A stretch of 48,787 nucleotides of DNA from assembly GCA_019359155.1 (NCBI GenBank), contig JAHHHV010000020.1:1-48787 (forward strand), given 5' to 3'. This DNA comes from Pegethrix bostrychoides GSE-TBD4-15B. Lineage in GTDB: Bacteria > Cyanobacteriota > Cyanobacteriia > Elainellales > Elainellaceae. This document shows positions 30,507-39,602 of the stretch, piece after piece. The first letter of the stretch is position 1. Every line of letters begins with the position of its first letter. The translations under genes were made by a program, and so were the position numbers. Under the pieces are notes generated by a model. The model was not told the DNA's origin and made no database searches. It saw only the letters and a list, made by a program, of their open reading frames with translations.

Positions 30507-32549
30507 ATGGTCAATACATCTTGGGAGCGATTGCTGTTTGGCTTATGGGCAGTCTGCGGCACAAGCCTGGTTTGCCTGCCGACGCTAGCTGCTCCTGATC
30601 CAGCAGTCAGCGGTGACCGGCCAGAACTGCCAGCCTCAAGCCACTCAGCCTCAGATTTGGGTCAGCCAGCTCCTCTCTTCAGCCGTTCAGACTTTCACCC
30701 AGCCGAGAACATTGCTGAGCCAGCAGCCCCTAGCCCATTACCGACGCTCACAGCATCACCCCTCCCAGAACTGAGCCAGCTCGCGCAGTCGGCTAGTCAC
30801 GCACCCGATGCACCCGATGCACCCGATGCAAGGGTGCGCGCGACATCTCCTAACGCGATATCTCCTGATCTATCCACTCCTGATCTATCCACTGACCTGA
30901 TTCCGCCCCTCGTTCCGACAGCCGCCGAGCGAGACAGCCTGCCGCACTCCAGCCGCACCATGTCGCAGGTAACCTCTGCTTCAGAGCTAGCCGACGTGCA
31001 GCCCACCGACTGGGCTTATCGGGCGGTGCAGTCGCTCGTCGAGCGCTATGGCTGCATTGTAGGCTACCCAGACGGCACCTTTAAGGGGCAGCGTGCCCTA
31101 AGCCGATTTGAATTTGCGGCGGGCTTAAACGCCTGTCTCGATCGGATCAGCGAGCTGATTGCGGCCAGCACGGAAAGCTTGGCGACAACAGAAGATTTGG
31201 CCGCGATTTCGCGCCTGCAAGATGAATTTGCGACGGAGATCGCCCTGATGCGCGGCAGGCTAGATGGATTAGAGGCCCGACTCGCCGAAATTGATGCCAA
31301 CCAGTTTTCCACCACCACCATCCTCAGAGGCAGCGCCGTGTTTTCCGTCGCAGATGTGTTTGGGGACGGCGACCAAAATCAGACCGTGTTTCAGCACCGC
31401 CAAAACCTCAGCCTGATCACCAGCTTTACGGGGCAAGATGTCCTGCTGCTCAGCCTCTATGCGGGCAATGCACCGCTGGGCAGCCTGGATGCAGATCCGC
31501 CCTATACCGGCACGTTTGACCTAGCGGGGACAGAACTCAGCGCGAATATTGGCGGTGCTGATCGCAGCATCAAGGCTTCTACCTCAGAGGGGACGCTCTC
31601 CTCGGCCTTTGCCGGACAGACGGGAGACGCGCTGCAAGCGCTGACGCTGGGCTATAGCTTCCCGGTGGGTGACTCGGTTAGCGTTGCGCTAGCTCATTCG
31701 CTGGCTCCGTTTCAGCTTTACGCTCCCACGCTCAACCCATATCTTGACGATCAGGAAGGCGGCACGGGCGCAATCAGTATTTTTGGGGAATATAACCCCA
31801 TCTATGCGCTGGCAGGTGGCGGCACGGGTATTATCGTCAACTTTACGCCGTTTGGCGATACCGTGAAGCTGACGGCGGGCTATCTGGCCGACGGACTGGC
31901 AGTGGGCGATCCGAGTCCAGGGTCAGGCTTGTTTAATGGCGGCTACGGGGCACTGGGGCAGCTGACGGTGAACATCAGCAAAAACTTTTCGATTGCCGGG
32001 GTTTATGTCAACGAATATTCGCCCTCGGGTCGGTTTGGCTTTAACTACAACGGGCTGGGCGTGACGGGTACGGCAGTTGCCAATACGCTGGGCGGTCAGG
32101 ATATTTTTAACAGTCGGATTGCCGGACAGCAGATTGCCGCCCTCGATCCGTCGCCTGTGGTCACCAATGCCTACGGCGCGCAGTTTAACTGGCAGCCCAG
32201 CTCACGATTTTCGATTAGCGGCTGGTTTAGCACTTTTTATTCACGGCTAATTGGCAAAGGCGATGGCAATATCCTCACCTATGCGCTCACCTTTGCATTC
32301 CCAGATTTGGGTCGTCAGGGTAATCTGCTGGGGCTTGTGGTGGGAGCTGAACCCTACTTAACCGCAGTGGGCGGCGATCCGCAAGACTTTGATGTGGATG
32401 TGCCGCTGCATATTGAAGCCTTCTATCGCTATCGGATCAACGACAATATTTTTGTCACGCCGGGTGTGATCTGGCTGACGGCTCCTAACCAGAGCAACGA
32501 CAATCCAGATTCGATCCTGGCAACGCTCCGTACCACTTTCTTGTTTTGA
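30507..32549 (+). CDS. SLH-domain OprB-type outer-membrane porin (iron uptake porin)
   Basis: A 680-residue outer-membrane protein: signal peptide (about 9-29, LLFGLWAVCGTSLVCLPTLA), a Ser/Pro/Ala-rich spacer with DAPDAPDA and PDLST repeats, an SLH domain at 159-213 (ADVQPTDWAYRAVQSLVERY) that anchors to peptidoglycan-linked polymer, a coiled-coil stretch (ISRLQDEFATEIALMRGRLD), and an OprB-like beta-barrel ending in the aromatic residue FLF. In cyanobacteria this family includes porins implicated in inorganic ion and iron passage. The ATG at 30507 has ggagag nine bases upstream; a GTG at 30489 is less likely. Confidence 0.92.
   Translation: MVNTSWERLLFGLWAVCGTSLVCLPTLAAPDPAVSGDRPELPASSHSASDLGQPAPLFSRSDFHPAENIAEPAAPSPLPTLTASPLPELSQLAQSASHAPDAPDAPDARVRATSPNAISPDLSTPDLSTDLIPPLVPTAAERDSLPHSSRTMSQVTSASELADVQPTDWAYRAVQSLVERYGCIVGYPDGTFKGQRALSRFEFAAGLNACLDRISELIAASTESLATTEDLAAISRLQDEFATEIALMRGRLDGLEARLAEIDANQFSTTTILRGSAVFSVADVFGDGDQNQTVFQHRQNLSLITSFTGQDVLLLSLYAGNAPLGSLDADPPYTGTFDLAGTELSANIGGADRSIKASTSEGTLSSAFAGQTGDALQALTLGYSFPVGDSVSVALAHSLAPFQLYAPTLNPYLDDQEGGTGAISIFGEYNPIYALAGGGTGIIVNFTPFGDTVKLTAGYLADGLAVGDPSPGSGLFNGGYGALGQLTVNISKNFSIAGVYVNEYSPSGRFGFNYNGLGVTGTAVANTLGGQDIFNSRIAGQQIAALDPSPVVTNAYGAQFNWQPSSRFSISGWFSTFYSRLIGKGDGNILTYALTFAFPDLGRQGNLLGLVVGAEPYLTAVGGDPQDFDVDVPLHIEAFYRYRINDNIFVTPGVIWLTAPNQSNDNPDSILATLRTTFLF
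30801..30892. repeat. Two in-frame tandem repeats in the porin spacer
   Basis: A 9-bp unit gcacccgat three times (30801-30827) and a 15-bp unit tcctgatctatccac twice (30863-30892), encoding APD and PDLST repeats. Confidence 0.9.
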
Positions 32550-32585
32550 TCTTTTAATCTTATCGCTCACATCAGGAGTAGTCTC

Positions 32586-34238
32586 TTGGCGACCTTGCAA
32601 ATCACTAGCTTCCCAGCCCAGGTTGGCGTTGAAGAATATCTCAGCATCAGCGGCACGGCTCAAGACTTGGCGAGACAGCCGCTGACGCTGGTGATTGACA
32701 ATCAGTATCGGATGGGCGCGGGCGCGGTGCCAGACAACGGTCTTTGGAGCTTCCGGTTCCGGTTTACTAGCTCAGGGCGGCGCAGCCTCGCGGTGCTGGC
32801 GACTGATGACAGAGGTCAGACGGTTTCTAGCCAGACGATTGTGATTTCGGTCGTCAATGCTTCCCTGCCGCTGCTCCAGGTTACCTCCTATCCCTATCAG
32901 GTACAGCAGGCGGAAGCCTGCATCATCAACGGCATTGCCAGAGAGCTAGATGGCCGACCGCTGACGCTGACGGTTGACGATCGCTATCAGTCGTCGGTGG
33001 GCAATATCCCGGCGGGCGGCAGCTGGAGCATTCGGTTTCGATTCAACAGCACTGGCAGCCGCAAGCTGGTGTTTTCGGCCACGAACGCTCAGGGCAGCCT
33101 GTTCAGTAGCCCACCGATCACAATGCTGGTGCTCGATGATTTGCCGCCCAACCTGACGATTGTTGCACCGCCGCAGGTGGCAGTCCGTCAGGAATTTTCA
33201 ATTTCGGGAACGGCAGACGGCGTGATTGGTCAACCCGTGACGCTGACGATTGACAATCAGCTTCGCGCCAACGCCGGAACTGTCGCGGCCAACGGCACCT
33301 GGCAGACGCAGTTTCAGTTTTTGCAGGCTGGCAGTCGGCGCTTGACGGCTTCGCTGGAGAGTCTCGCTAGTCCAGTCCGCAGCGAAACGCTCACCATCGC
33401 CGTTGTCGCCGCTTCGCCCCGCCTCACAATTACGCCGCCGACGCAGCCCATCTATGCAGGCAGCGGCTTTGTGCTGGCGGGCGGTGCCAAAAATTTTGCA
33501 GATGGCGAACAGCTGGTGCTGCGCGTCGACGGTCAGTATATTTTGGCTCGGCCTATCGTTCAAAATCAGCGCTGGCAGGCAGCCCTCTTTTTTAATCAGG
33601 CTGGCAAACGCCGGGTAGAGCTAATTTCTTCAGATCAAGAGCAGGAGGAAATTCAGCTGACCGTGCTGCCCACGCCGTCAGCACTAAAACTCTTTGCGCG
33701 GTCAATCTGGACGCCAACGCTCACGCCTGAGGGTATTCCAGATCTGCTCAACCCAAAGCGAATCACGCTGCACCATACGGTGATCGCCAATCTCTCGACG
33801 AGCGCCACACAGCAGCAGGAAATTCAGCGGATGCGAACCGTTTTGAATATTCATCTCAACAGCAGCGGCTATTCAGATATTGGCTATCACTATATCGTTA
33901 TGCCGAGCGGTCGGGTCTATGAAGCACGCTCTAGCCGAAAACGCGGCGCACATGATTTGGTAAACGACGGAATTGGCGTTGCAGTAGACGGTGATTTTCA
34001 AGGTTCGCTGCGGATTGGTGTACAGCAGTATGATGCGGTCGTAGAAACCTGCATTATGCTCTGCAAGCGGATGGGAATCACCGATCCGATCACGCCCGTC
34101 AGCACAACGACGGCTGACTTTGGCACCCGACAGCTCTCGCGGATCTGCGGCCACCAAGATCGAGTCGCCACAGGCTGTCCCGGCACGGTTTACAGTCGGC
34201 TTTCCGAGATCCGGCGGGATGTGAAGCAGGAGCTATAG
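32586..34238 (+). CDS. N-acetylmuramoyl-L-alanine amidase with four Ig-like modules, no signal peptide
   Basis: Residues about 1-92, 93-185, 186-275 and 276-362 are four diverged copies of an Ig-like beta-sandwich module (shared cores LTLVIDNQYRMGAG, LTLTVDDRYQSSVG, VTLTIDNQLRANAG, LVLRVDGQYILA). Residues about 375-550 form a PGRP/Amidase_2 domain with zinc ligands His396 (TLHHTV), His523 and Cys531 (CGHQDRVATGCPG) and Tyr435 (GYHYIV). It would cleave the lactyl-peptide bond of peptidoglycan. Translation starts at a TTG preceded by caggag. No export signal is visible, which is odd for such an enzyme. It lies 36 bases after the porin gene and may share its transcript. Confidence 0.9.
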   Translation: MATLQITSFPAQVGVEEYLSISGTAQDLARQPLTLVIDNQYRMGAGAVPDNGLWSFRFRFTSSGRRSLAVLATDDRGQTVSSQTIVISVVNASLPLLQVTSYPYQVQQAEACIINGIARELDGRPLTLTVDDRYQSSVGNIPAGGSWSIRFRFNSTGSRKLVFSATNAQGSLFSSPPITMLVLDDLPPNLTIVAPPQVAVRQEFSISGTADGVIGQPVTLTIDNQLRANAGTVAANGTWQTQFQFLQAGSRRLTASLESLASPVRSETLTIAVVAASPRLTITPPTQPIYAGSGFVLAGGAKNFADGEQLVLRVDGQYILARPIVQNQRWQAALFFNQAGKRRVELISSDQEQEEIQLTVLPTPSALKLFARSIWTPTLTPEGIPDLLNPKRITLHHTVIANLSTSATQQQEIQRMRTVLNIHLNSSGYSDIGYHYIVMPSGRVYEARSSRKRGAHDLVNDGIGVAVDGDFQGSLRIGVQQYDAVVETCIMLCKRMGITDPITPVSTTTADFGTRQLSRICGHQDRVATGCPGTVYSRLSEIRRDVKQEL

Positions 34239-34288
34239 TACAGATGTAGCGGCTATAGTTGTAGAGATATTCTCCCCCCCGCTCAACA

Positions 34289-35800
34289 ATGAAGCTGCGT
34301 CTGACCAGGCTGATTTGGCTAGGACTCTGTATCTTGACTGCCGTTTTGATCAGCGCCATGCCAATCAGCGCCGTCAATCGCTCTATTCTTAGCCCGATTC
34401 TTAGCTCTATTGACAGCTCTCTTGCCAGCAGCAAAGCGCTTTTTCAAATCGCGTTGCTGCGCCCCAAGCAGGAACCTCTACCTACGACCGTTCGAGATCC
34501 TGCGGCCTATGGATCTGGCATCAGTCGAACTTTGAGGATGCTCTCTAGCAGCACGCCTGTCTCTGCCAACACCGTCCGCATTCTGTTCTACGGTCAGTCT
34601 ATTACTGGGCAAGACTGGTGGCTGGAGCTAGTGCAGCGACTCAGGGCGCAGTTTCCTGATGCTCATCTAGTCGTCGAGAACCGGGCGATTGGGGGGTTTG
34701 CCAGTCCCTTACTCGTTCGCACTGCCGAGCAAGATCTATATCCCTTCTATCCAGATCTCGTGATCTTTCACGTCTATGGCGACGAGCAAAACTACGAAGC
34801 CATTATTGCCAATCTGCGTCGCCGCACGACGGCAGAGATTGTGCTGGCCTCAGATCATGTGACTTGGCTGCCCAGCTTCAGCGCTGCGGATGATCCAGAA
34901 CAGCTCAGAGTCTACGAGTGGTTCAATCAGCATACTGCATGGCTGGAAACTATCGCCCAGCAGTACGGCTGCGAGCTGGTTGATATTCGCACGGCTTGGG
35001 AGCAACATCTCAAAGCTCAGCGTCTCTCTCCCCAGGATCTGCTGCGCGATCAGGTTCACCTCAACGCTGAGGGCAATCACCTGATGGCTACGCTCATGGC
35101 CAGCCATTTGCTACATCCGGCAGCGGCTCAAAACAGCCAAATTGATCAGCGCGTGAGCGACTACCCAGGCTCCGAGCTGAACTGGCAGCAGGGTCATCTC
35201 TCGCTGGAGTTTACGGGCAATCGTGTGGCGCTGGTGGCCACGCCACTGCCAGCCGACTTAATCCACAGCTCAACCATTTTGATTGACGGTCAGCCGCCTT
35301 CCCAATTCCCCGAACTCTATGCCCTCACCCGTGCGAGCAGCGCGCCTGGAGTTGGCTGGCCGAGCCTCCTACAGATTCGCTCTGCGAGTCCGCTGCTGCT
35401 GGAAGACTGGCAGCTAACGATTCGGCAGGTGAGTGCCAAAATGGATCAATTTCAGTTTGACCTCTCTGGGTCGCAGACTGGATTTGACGGCAGTGGTGAC
35501 AGCCAGCATCCATTCATTTCCAATTCACAGCGCATCCTGATTCAGCCGCAAGACTGGTGGCTAGAGCAGTCCTATCTGTTCACCCAGCAGCCTGTGCCTC
35601 TAGGCTTTCAGATTCGCTGGCGCGTGGAGCCGCTCTTTACAGATCTCTACAGGTCGCCTGCTATCCCGACGCGCACAGGTGCATCGATCGACCTGCTGGC
35701 ACAAAATTTGAGCAACGGTCAACATCGGCTGGAAATTATCTCTAAGAGCGGTGAGGCAATCCCCATCGAGACAATTCGAGTTTATCATCCGCTGCCTTAG
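34289..35800 (+). CDS. Secreted SGNH/GDSL-family hydrolase
   Basis: A 503-residue protein with an N-terminal signal or anchor (residues about 8-28, LIWLGLCILTAVLISAMPIS). The SGNH domain spans about 95-275: nucleophile Ser104 in ILFYGQSIT, block II Gly136 (RAIGGFAS), a block III variant HVYGDEQN, and the Asp254/His257 pair in RDQVHLNAEG. The C-terminal part (about 290-500) is beta-rich with no recognised family and could bind carbohydrate. Likely a periplasmic esterase or acetyl-esterase of envelope polysaccharide. Follows the amidase gene by 50 bases. Confidence 0.85.
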   Translation: MKLRLTRLIWLGLCILTAVLISAMPISAVNRSILSPILSSIDSSLASSKALFQIALLRPKQEPLPTTVRDPAAYGSGISRTLRMLSSSTPVSANTVRILFYGQSITGQDWWLELVQRLRAQFPDAHLVVENRAIGGFASPLLVRTAEQDLYPFYPDLVIFHVYGDEQNYEAIIANLRRRTTAEIVLASDHVTWLPSFSAADDPEQLRVYEWFNQHTAWLETIAQQYGCELVDIRTAWEQHLKAQRLSPQDLLRDQVHLNAEGNHLMATLMASHLLHPAAAQNSQIDQRVSDYPGSELNWQQGHLSLEFTGNRVALVATPLPADLIHSSTILIDGQPPSQFPELYALTRASSAPGVGWPSLLQIRSASPLLLEDWQLTIRQVSAKMDQFQFDLSGSQTGFDGSGDSQHPFISNSQRILIQPQDWWLEQSYLFTQQPVPLGFQIRWRVEPLFTDLYRSPAIPTRTGASIDLLAQNLSNGQHRLEIISKSGEAIPIETIRVYHPLP

Positions 35801-35929
35801 CTGACCCTGGACCCTAGCCGACTGCATATGCTGAAAAATCCTGCTGCTATGCAATAGCGTCACCTGAAGGAACCTGCAATTGCAGCCTTAGGTTTGACTG
35901 AACTTCAGGTTTAGCATCAGGAGAACGAT

Positions 35930-36652
35930 ATGGCAGACCGAAGACCGGGCGGCGCGTTATCGACCCGTCCACTTCATTTTATTTGGCTCTGTGACTGTTC
36001 GGGTTCCATGGCCGTAGACGGTAAAATTCAGTCTTTGAATAACGCTATTCAGCAGGCGCTGCCGCTGATGCGGAAAGCCGCAGAAGACAATCCCAATGCC
36101 CAAGTGCTGGTGCGGGCGCTGCGATTTTCTGACGGGGCGCAGTGGCATGTCTCACAGCCCACGCCCGTCGAGCAGTTTCACTGGACAGATCTCCATGCAG
36201 ACGGCGTGACCGACATGGGTAAAGCGCTGTCGATGGTGGCTGAGCAGATGCAGATTCCGCCAATGAGCGACCGAGCGCTGCCGCCCGTTTTGGTCATGAT
36301 TACCGACGGTCAGCCAACCGATGACTTCAACAGAGGGCTGCGTGAGCTGATGGCTCAGCCTTGGGGCAAAAAGGCGGTGCGGATTGCAATTGCAGTCGGT
36401 CAACAGGCAGACTACGAGATTCTGCAAAAGTTTATTGGCAATATTGAGCTGAAGCCGCTATCGGCCAATAATCCAGATGCGCTAGTGAATCGAATTAAGT
36501 GGGTTTCGACTGCCGTGTTGAAGGCAGCTTCTGCCCCCGCGAGTCAGGCGCAGCGGCTGGACGACGGGCAGCGAGATAGCGCTAGCAACGTGCCGATCCC
36601 AGCAGTGCCGCCAGAGAAGACGGCAATCGACCCTGTGAACGATGTTTGGTAG
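35930..36652 (+). CDS. TerY-like von Willebrand factor A domain protein
   Basis: A 240-residue cytoplasmic protein with one vWA domain and an intact MIDAS metal site: DCSGSM (Asp22, Ser24, Ser26), the Thr in DGVTDMGKAL and the Asp in MITDGQPTDD. It is closest in style to TerY/YegL, the vWA member of the TerY-P triad together with a PP2C phosphatase and a kinase, both present in this locus. Probable role: metal-dependent scaffold for phospho-signalling. The C-terminal 40 residues are a disordered tail. The ATG follows aggaga. A 16-bp tandem duplication overlaps its stop codon. Confidence 0.9.
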   Translation: MADRRPGGALSTRPLHFIWLCDCSGSMAVDGKIQSLNNAIQQALPLMRKAAEDNPNAQVLVRALRFSDGAQWHVSQPTPVEQFHWTDLHADGVTDMGKALSMVAEQMQIPPMSDRALPPVLVMITDGQPTDDFNRGLRELMAQPWGKKAVRIAIAVGQQADYEILQKFIGNIELKPLSANNPDALVNRIKWVSTAVLKAASAPASQAQRLDDGQRDSASNVPIPAVPPEKTAIDPVNDVW

Positions 36653-36668
36653 GAACGATGTTTGGTAG
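36637..36668. repeat. 16-bp tandem duplication spanning the vWA stop codon
   Basis: gaacgatgtttggtag occurs twice in tandem. The first copy contains the stop of the vWA gene; the second copy makes a non-coding spacer just before the ggaggg that serves the PP2C gene. Confidence 0.95.
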
Positions 36669-36682
36669 GAGGGCAAGCAACC

Positions 36683-37888
36683 ATGGTTCAGCTTTCGAGA
36701 ATTCAGCCTATGCAGCAGCATGATGCCGAGTGGCACTGTGTCGGTCAGACTAGCCGGGGTGCATCGCATCAGCGCCACCAGACGCCAAATCAAGATGCCA
36801 TTCGCTGGTTTCCTGGCTATCCCAAACTGGGCAGAGGCACTCCGCTGATTTTGGCAGTTTCAGACGGGCATGGCAGCCCCAAAAGTTTTCGCAGCGATCT
36901 GGGTGCGCAGTTTGCCGTGCGGCTCGCTGAAAAAATTCTGAAGGAAGCTTTGGCAATTCCGCAGCTTCAGTCTTCAGAAATACAGACTGCTGATTTCGAC
37001 GCGCTGTTAGAGCCGCTCCAGCTACCCCAGCGTTTGGTGCGAACTTGGAGTGAGGTCGTGAGTCGGCACTGGCAGCAACATCCAGTCACGTCAGCGGAAT
37101 GGGCTGAGCTGGCTAAGCAGCAGGTTTCTCGACAGGCAATTGAGACAGATCCGGCAGTGGTCTATGGGGCAACGCTGCTGGTCGTAGCGGTGACAGACTG
37201 GTTTATCTTATATATGCAGCTGGGAGACGGCGATATTCTAGCAGTAGATAGTCAGGGTGAAGTATCACGTCCGTTGCGGCGTGACGATAGACTGATTGCC
37301 AATGAGACAACATCACTCTGCACATCTGAAGGCTGGAGAGAATTCCAGATAAAGCTTGTGCCGCTCGCGCAGCAGTCGCCGGAGCTAATTTTGGTAGCAA
37401 CTGACGGCTACGCCAACTCATATCCGACTGAGGCAGAGTTTATCAAAATTGGGCCAGACTACCTCAACCTGATTCAACAGCAGCAGCTCGCGCACGTAGT
37501 TGAACATTTGCCAGAATTTTTAGCGGAAACTTCGCGTGAAGGCAGCGGTGATGATATTACGATTGGTCTAATTTACCGCAGCTCACAGCCAACTGCTCCA
37601 GTCCAGCCGCCTGAAAAACCCGAAAAATCTGAGGAGCCTGAGAAACCCGAAATGCGCCGATCTAACGCCTTAGGACTGACAACGCTAGCGCTAACTCTGC
37701 TGAGCTTTGGCTGTAACGGCTGGCTGTGGAATCACTGGAAACAAACCAACAGCAAGCTCATAGAGCTACAAAAAACAGTTGAGGCGCTTCAGCCAAAGCC
37801 CAGCGAATTTAATCAGAATCAGCCTGCGGAGAATCAGCCTGCGGAGAATCAGCCATCACCAACATCTGTCTATAGAGATGAACGATGA
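36683..37888 (+). CDS. PP2C-family protein phosphatase with C-terminal membrane anchor
   Basis: Metal-dependent Ser/Thr phosphatase. Recognisable are NQDA (36-39), the metal-binding VSDGHG (59-64), LQLGDGDILAV-type and LVATDGYANS strands, and the late GSGDDITIGLI motif with two aspartates. After the catalytic domain come a Pro/Glu/Lys linker (PPEKPEKSEEPEKPE), one membrane segment (LGLTTLALTLLSFGCNGWLW) and a short coiled coil ending in NQPAENQPAENQ (15-bp duplication at 37816-37845). It is thus membrane-tethered with its catalytic domain inside. Start: ATG 36683, preceded by ggaggg. Its end overlaps the next gene (ATGA). Likely opposes the kinase encoded at 43718-45040. Confidence 0.9.
   Translation: MVQLSRIQPMQQHDAEWHCVGQTSRGASHQRHQTPNQDAIRWFPGYPKLGRGTPLILAVSDGHGSPKSFRSDLGAQFAVRLAEKILKEALAIPQLQSSEIQTADFDALLEPLQLPQRLVRTWSEVVSRHWQQHPVTSAEWAELAKQQVSRQAIETDPAVVYGATLLVVAVTDWFILYMQLGDGDILAVDSQGEVSRPLRRDDRLIANETTSLCTSEGWREFQIKLVPLAQQSPELILVATDGYANSYPTEAEFIKIGPDYLNLIQQQQLAHVVEHLPEFLAETSREGSGDDITIGLIYRSSQPTAPVQPPEKPEKSEEPEKPEMRRSNALGLTTLALTLLSFGCNGWLWNHWKQTNSKLIELQKTVEALQPKPSEFNQNQPAENQPAENQPSPTSVYRDER
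37816..37845. repeat. 15-bp in-frame duplication near the PP2C C-terminus
   Basis: gaatcagcctgcgga twice in tandem, encoding ENQPA repeats. Confidence 0.9.
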
Positions 37889-38934
37889 ACAATCTACCCC
37901 GACAGCAGCTCTGTACATTAGTAGCTCGCTATGGCAAAACAATCTGCGATGATCCCTATCGCTGTAAGGGCCTGCTGCATGACTTTTGCGGCCAGTTTAA
38001 GGGAGAGATTTCTGTGCTGATGAGCGCGCTGGAAGAAGGTGTCACCCAGGCGCTCTCTGTGCCGCAAAACCCGATAGCCGCCAGAATGCAGCTAGAGCGT
38101 CAAATTCACCGATTGCAGGAAGAGCGGGGTCTGGCGGAAGATGCGGCTCGCTGGGCTGTGGAGTCTTGGGCAATCGCGCTGGGTATTGATATCGGCACAG
38201 AAGAAACGCTGAGAACGGCACCTGCTCATACGGCCTTGGATGCTGCTGCGACTGCTTCGACGGTGGCTTCGACGGTGGCTTCGACGGTGGCTTCCGCTCA
38301 GCCGCCGCGATCAGCTGGCGCAAATTCTGCTGCGCTAAATCCTGCCTCGACGGCTCGCCCCTGGCTCTGGGTGGGGGTTGCGAGTCTTGCCGTACTGGGA
38401 ATTGCCTCAAGCTTTGTGACCGAACCTGATGTACCAGAGCCTACGCCAGTCGCTGCCTCTGCACCTTCTCTGCCTTCTCCTGTGCCTCTGCCCCAGCTCA
38501 GGCCTGAATTGGTCTGTCAAGAGCCACAGCCAGCGACCCTGCCGCAAAAGCCCGACTTTGCATATCCTAACGGCAGCAAATTCTATGGTGAATTGAAGGG
38601 CAACGGAACTCCGGCAGATGGTCGAGCAACTATTTTGTTTCCAAACGGCAATCGGTATGACGGAGAATTTCAAAACGGCCAGCGCAACGGCTGTGGCACA
38701 TTCAAATACTCAGGATTTGGAGTCTATATGGGTGAATTTGAGAACGATAAGCTGAGCGGCATCGGAGAGCTGAAGCTACAAAACGGCAACCGCTATCGAG
38801 GTAATTTCAGTCAAAACAAATGTCAAGGAGAGGGCGTATTCCTCTATGCCGACGGTCGTGCGGTAACTGGCAGCTGGAACGCAGGTAACTACAGGGGTTC
38901 CGCAGATGGCTCACCCTCCTGCAATTCGCTGTAG
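37885..38934 (+). CDS. MORN-repeat membrane protein with novel N-terminal domain
   Basis: A 349-residue protein in three parts. Residues 1-100 form an uncharacterised helical domain (PRQQLCTLVARYGKTICDDP ... AARWAVESWAIALG) that recurs in the RDD protein at 42742. A linker with TVAS repeats (12-bp unit three times, 38254-38289) leads to one membrane segment (159-178, PWLWVGVASLAVLGIASSFV). The outer part, 222-340, holds about five MORN repeats (YPNGSKFYGELKGNG, FPNGNRYDGEFQNGQRNGCG, LQNGNRYRGNFSQNKCQGEG). Expected topology: helical domain inside, MORN sheet outside. Its ATG overlaps the PP2C stop, so the two are translationally coupled. Confidence 0.85.
   Translation: MNNLPRQQLCTLVARYGKTICDDPYRCKGLLHDFCGQFKGEISVLMSALEEGVTQALSVPQNPIAARMQLERQIHRLQEERGLAEDAARWAVESWAIALGIDIGTEETLRTAPAHTALDAAATASTVASTVASTVASAQPPRSAGANSAALNPASTARPWLWVGVASLAVLGIASSFVTEPDVPEPTPVAASAPSLPSPVPLPQLRPELVCQEPQPATLPQKPDFAYPNGSKFYGELKGNGTPADGRATILFPNGNRYDGEFQNGQRNGCGTFKYSGFGVYMGEFENDKLSGIGELKLQNGNRYRGNFSQNKCQGEGVFLYADGRAVTGSWNAGNYRGSADGSPSCNSL
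38254..38289. repeat. 12-bp in-frame triplication in the MORN gene linker
   Basis: gcttcgacggtg three times, encoding the STVA repeat. Confidence 0.92.
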
Positions 38935-38963
38935 CTAATTGATCATCTAGAAACGCTACCTGC

Positions 38964-39027
38964 TTGGCTGACAAGCCTGAGTTTAGCCCGGTTGAATCGG
39001 GGATTCAATCAGCCGCTTGTCAGTCAA
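38964..39027 (+). other. Nested intercistronic hairpin
   Basis: An outer 13-bp stem (ttggctgacaagc / gcttgtcagtcaa, one G-U pair) encloses an inner perfect 7-bp stem (ttgaatc / gattcaa) with a three-base loop. It starts 30 bases after the MORN gene stop and ends 87 bases before the proline-rich gene. There is no T-tract, so I expect RNA processing, stabilisation or attenuation rather than simple termination. Confidence 0.55.
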
Positions 39028-39114
39028 CCAGGTCTAGCTTCTAAGAATTTTACTGAGAAGCTAGATCGAGCACGGTTACAACTAGATAGTTTTACACCTA
39101 ATAAGGAGTTGCAA

Positions 39115-39468
39115 ATGAATCGGAAATTCTTTCCCGCCAAGCTGCTATTTGTGCCGGCGACGACGCTATTGCTCACGGGTCTTAGCATCATGCCAGCCCA
39201 GCTCTTGCAGTCTGCGCTAGCCCAGCCAGTCACGCCAGCAACGCCCGGCCCTGCATCTGTTACGCCTCTACCTGTTACTCCTGCGCCTGTTACTCCTGCA
39301 CCCGTTGAGCCTGCGGCTGTTACTCCTGCACCTGTTGAGCCTGCGCCCAACGTCATCTCCGAGCCAGTAACACCAAATCCTGGTAGTGGCAGTGGCGGCA
39401 CTGTTGTCACTGATCCCGAATTGCAGCAGCCTACAACAATTCCAGCCGCCTATCCGGTGAGATGGTAG
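39115..39468 (+). CDS. Small secreted proline-rich protein
   Basis: The ATG at 39115 has an excellent ribosome-binding site (aaggag, seven bases before). The 117-residue product has a signal peptide (residues about 8-37, ending LQSALAQ) and then a low-complexity, mostly PVTPAP/PVEPA-type repeat region with a glycine-serine patch, and no folded domain. It could be a flexible cell-wall-spanning or surface peptide. An upstream TTG at 38992 opens the same frame but lies in the nested hairpin and is unlikely. It sits between the MORN and L,D-transpeptidase genes, flanked by hairpins on both sides. Confidence 0.75.
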   Translation: MNRKFFPAKLLFVPATTLLLTGLSIMPAQLLQSALAQPVTPATPGPASVTPLPVTPAPVTPAPVEPAAVTPAPVEPAPNVISEPVTPNPGSGSGGTVVTDPELQQPTTIPAAYPVRW

Positions 39469-39496
39469 GCCAGTTTTAGCGCTCTAACCTGCTAAT

Positions 39497-39545
39497 CTTC
39501 CCCTGTTTCTAGTGACCATTTAGCAGCAGGGGAAGCTAATCCAAA
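39497..39545 (+). terminator. Intercistronic hairpin after the proline-rich gene
   Basis: Perfect 9-bp inverted repeat cttcccctg / caggggaag with a long loop, 28 bases after the stop. No T-tract; possible weak terminator or mRNA processing site. Confidence 0.4.
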
Positions 39546-39602
39546 CGGCTTCTCCAGATCACTGGTGCGTTCTCTGTCTAATTCTGGCCTTAGTTTAAGC
39601 CT

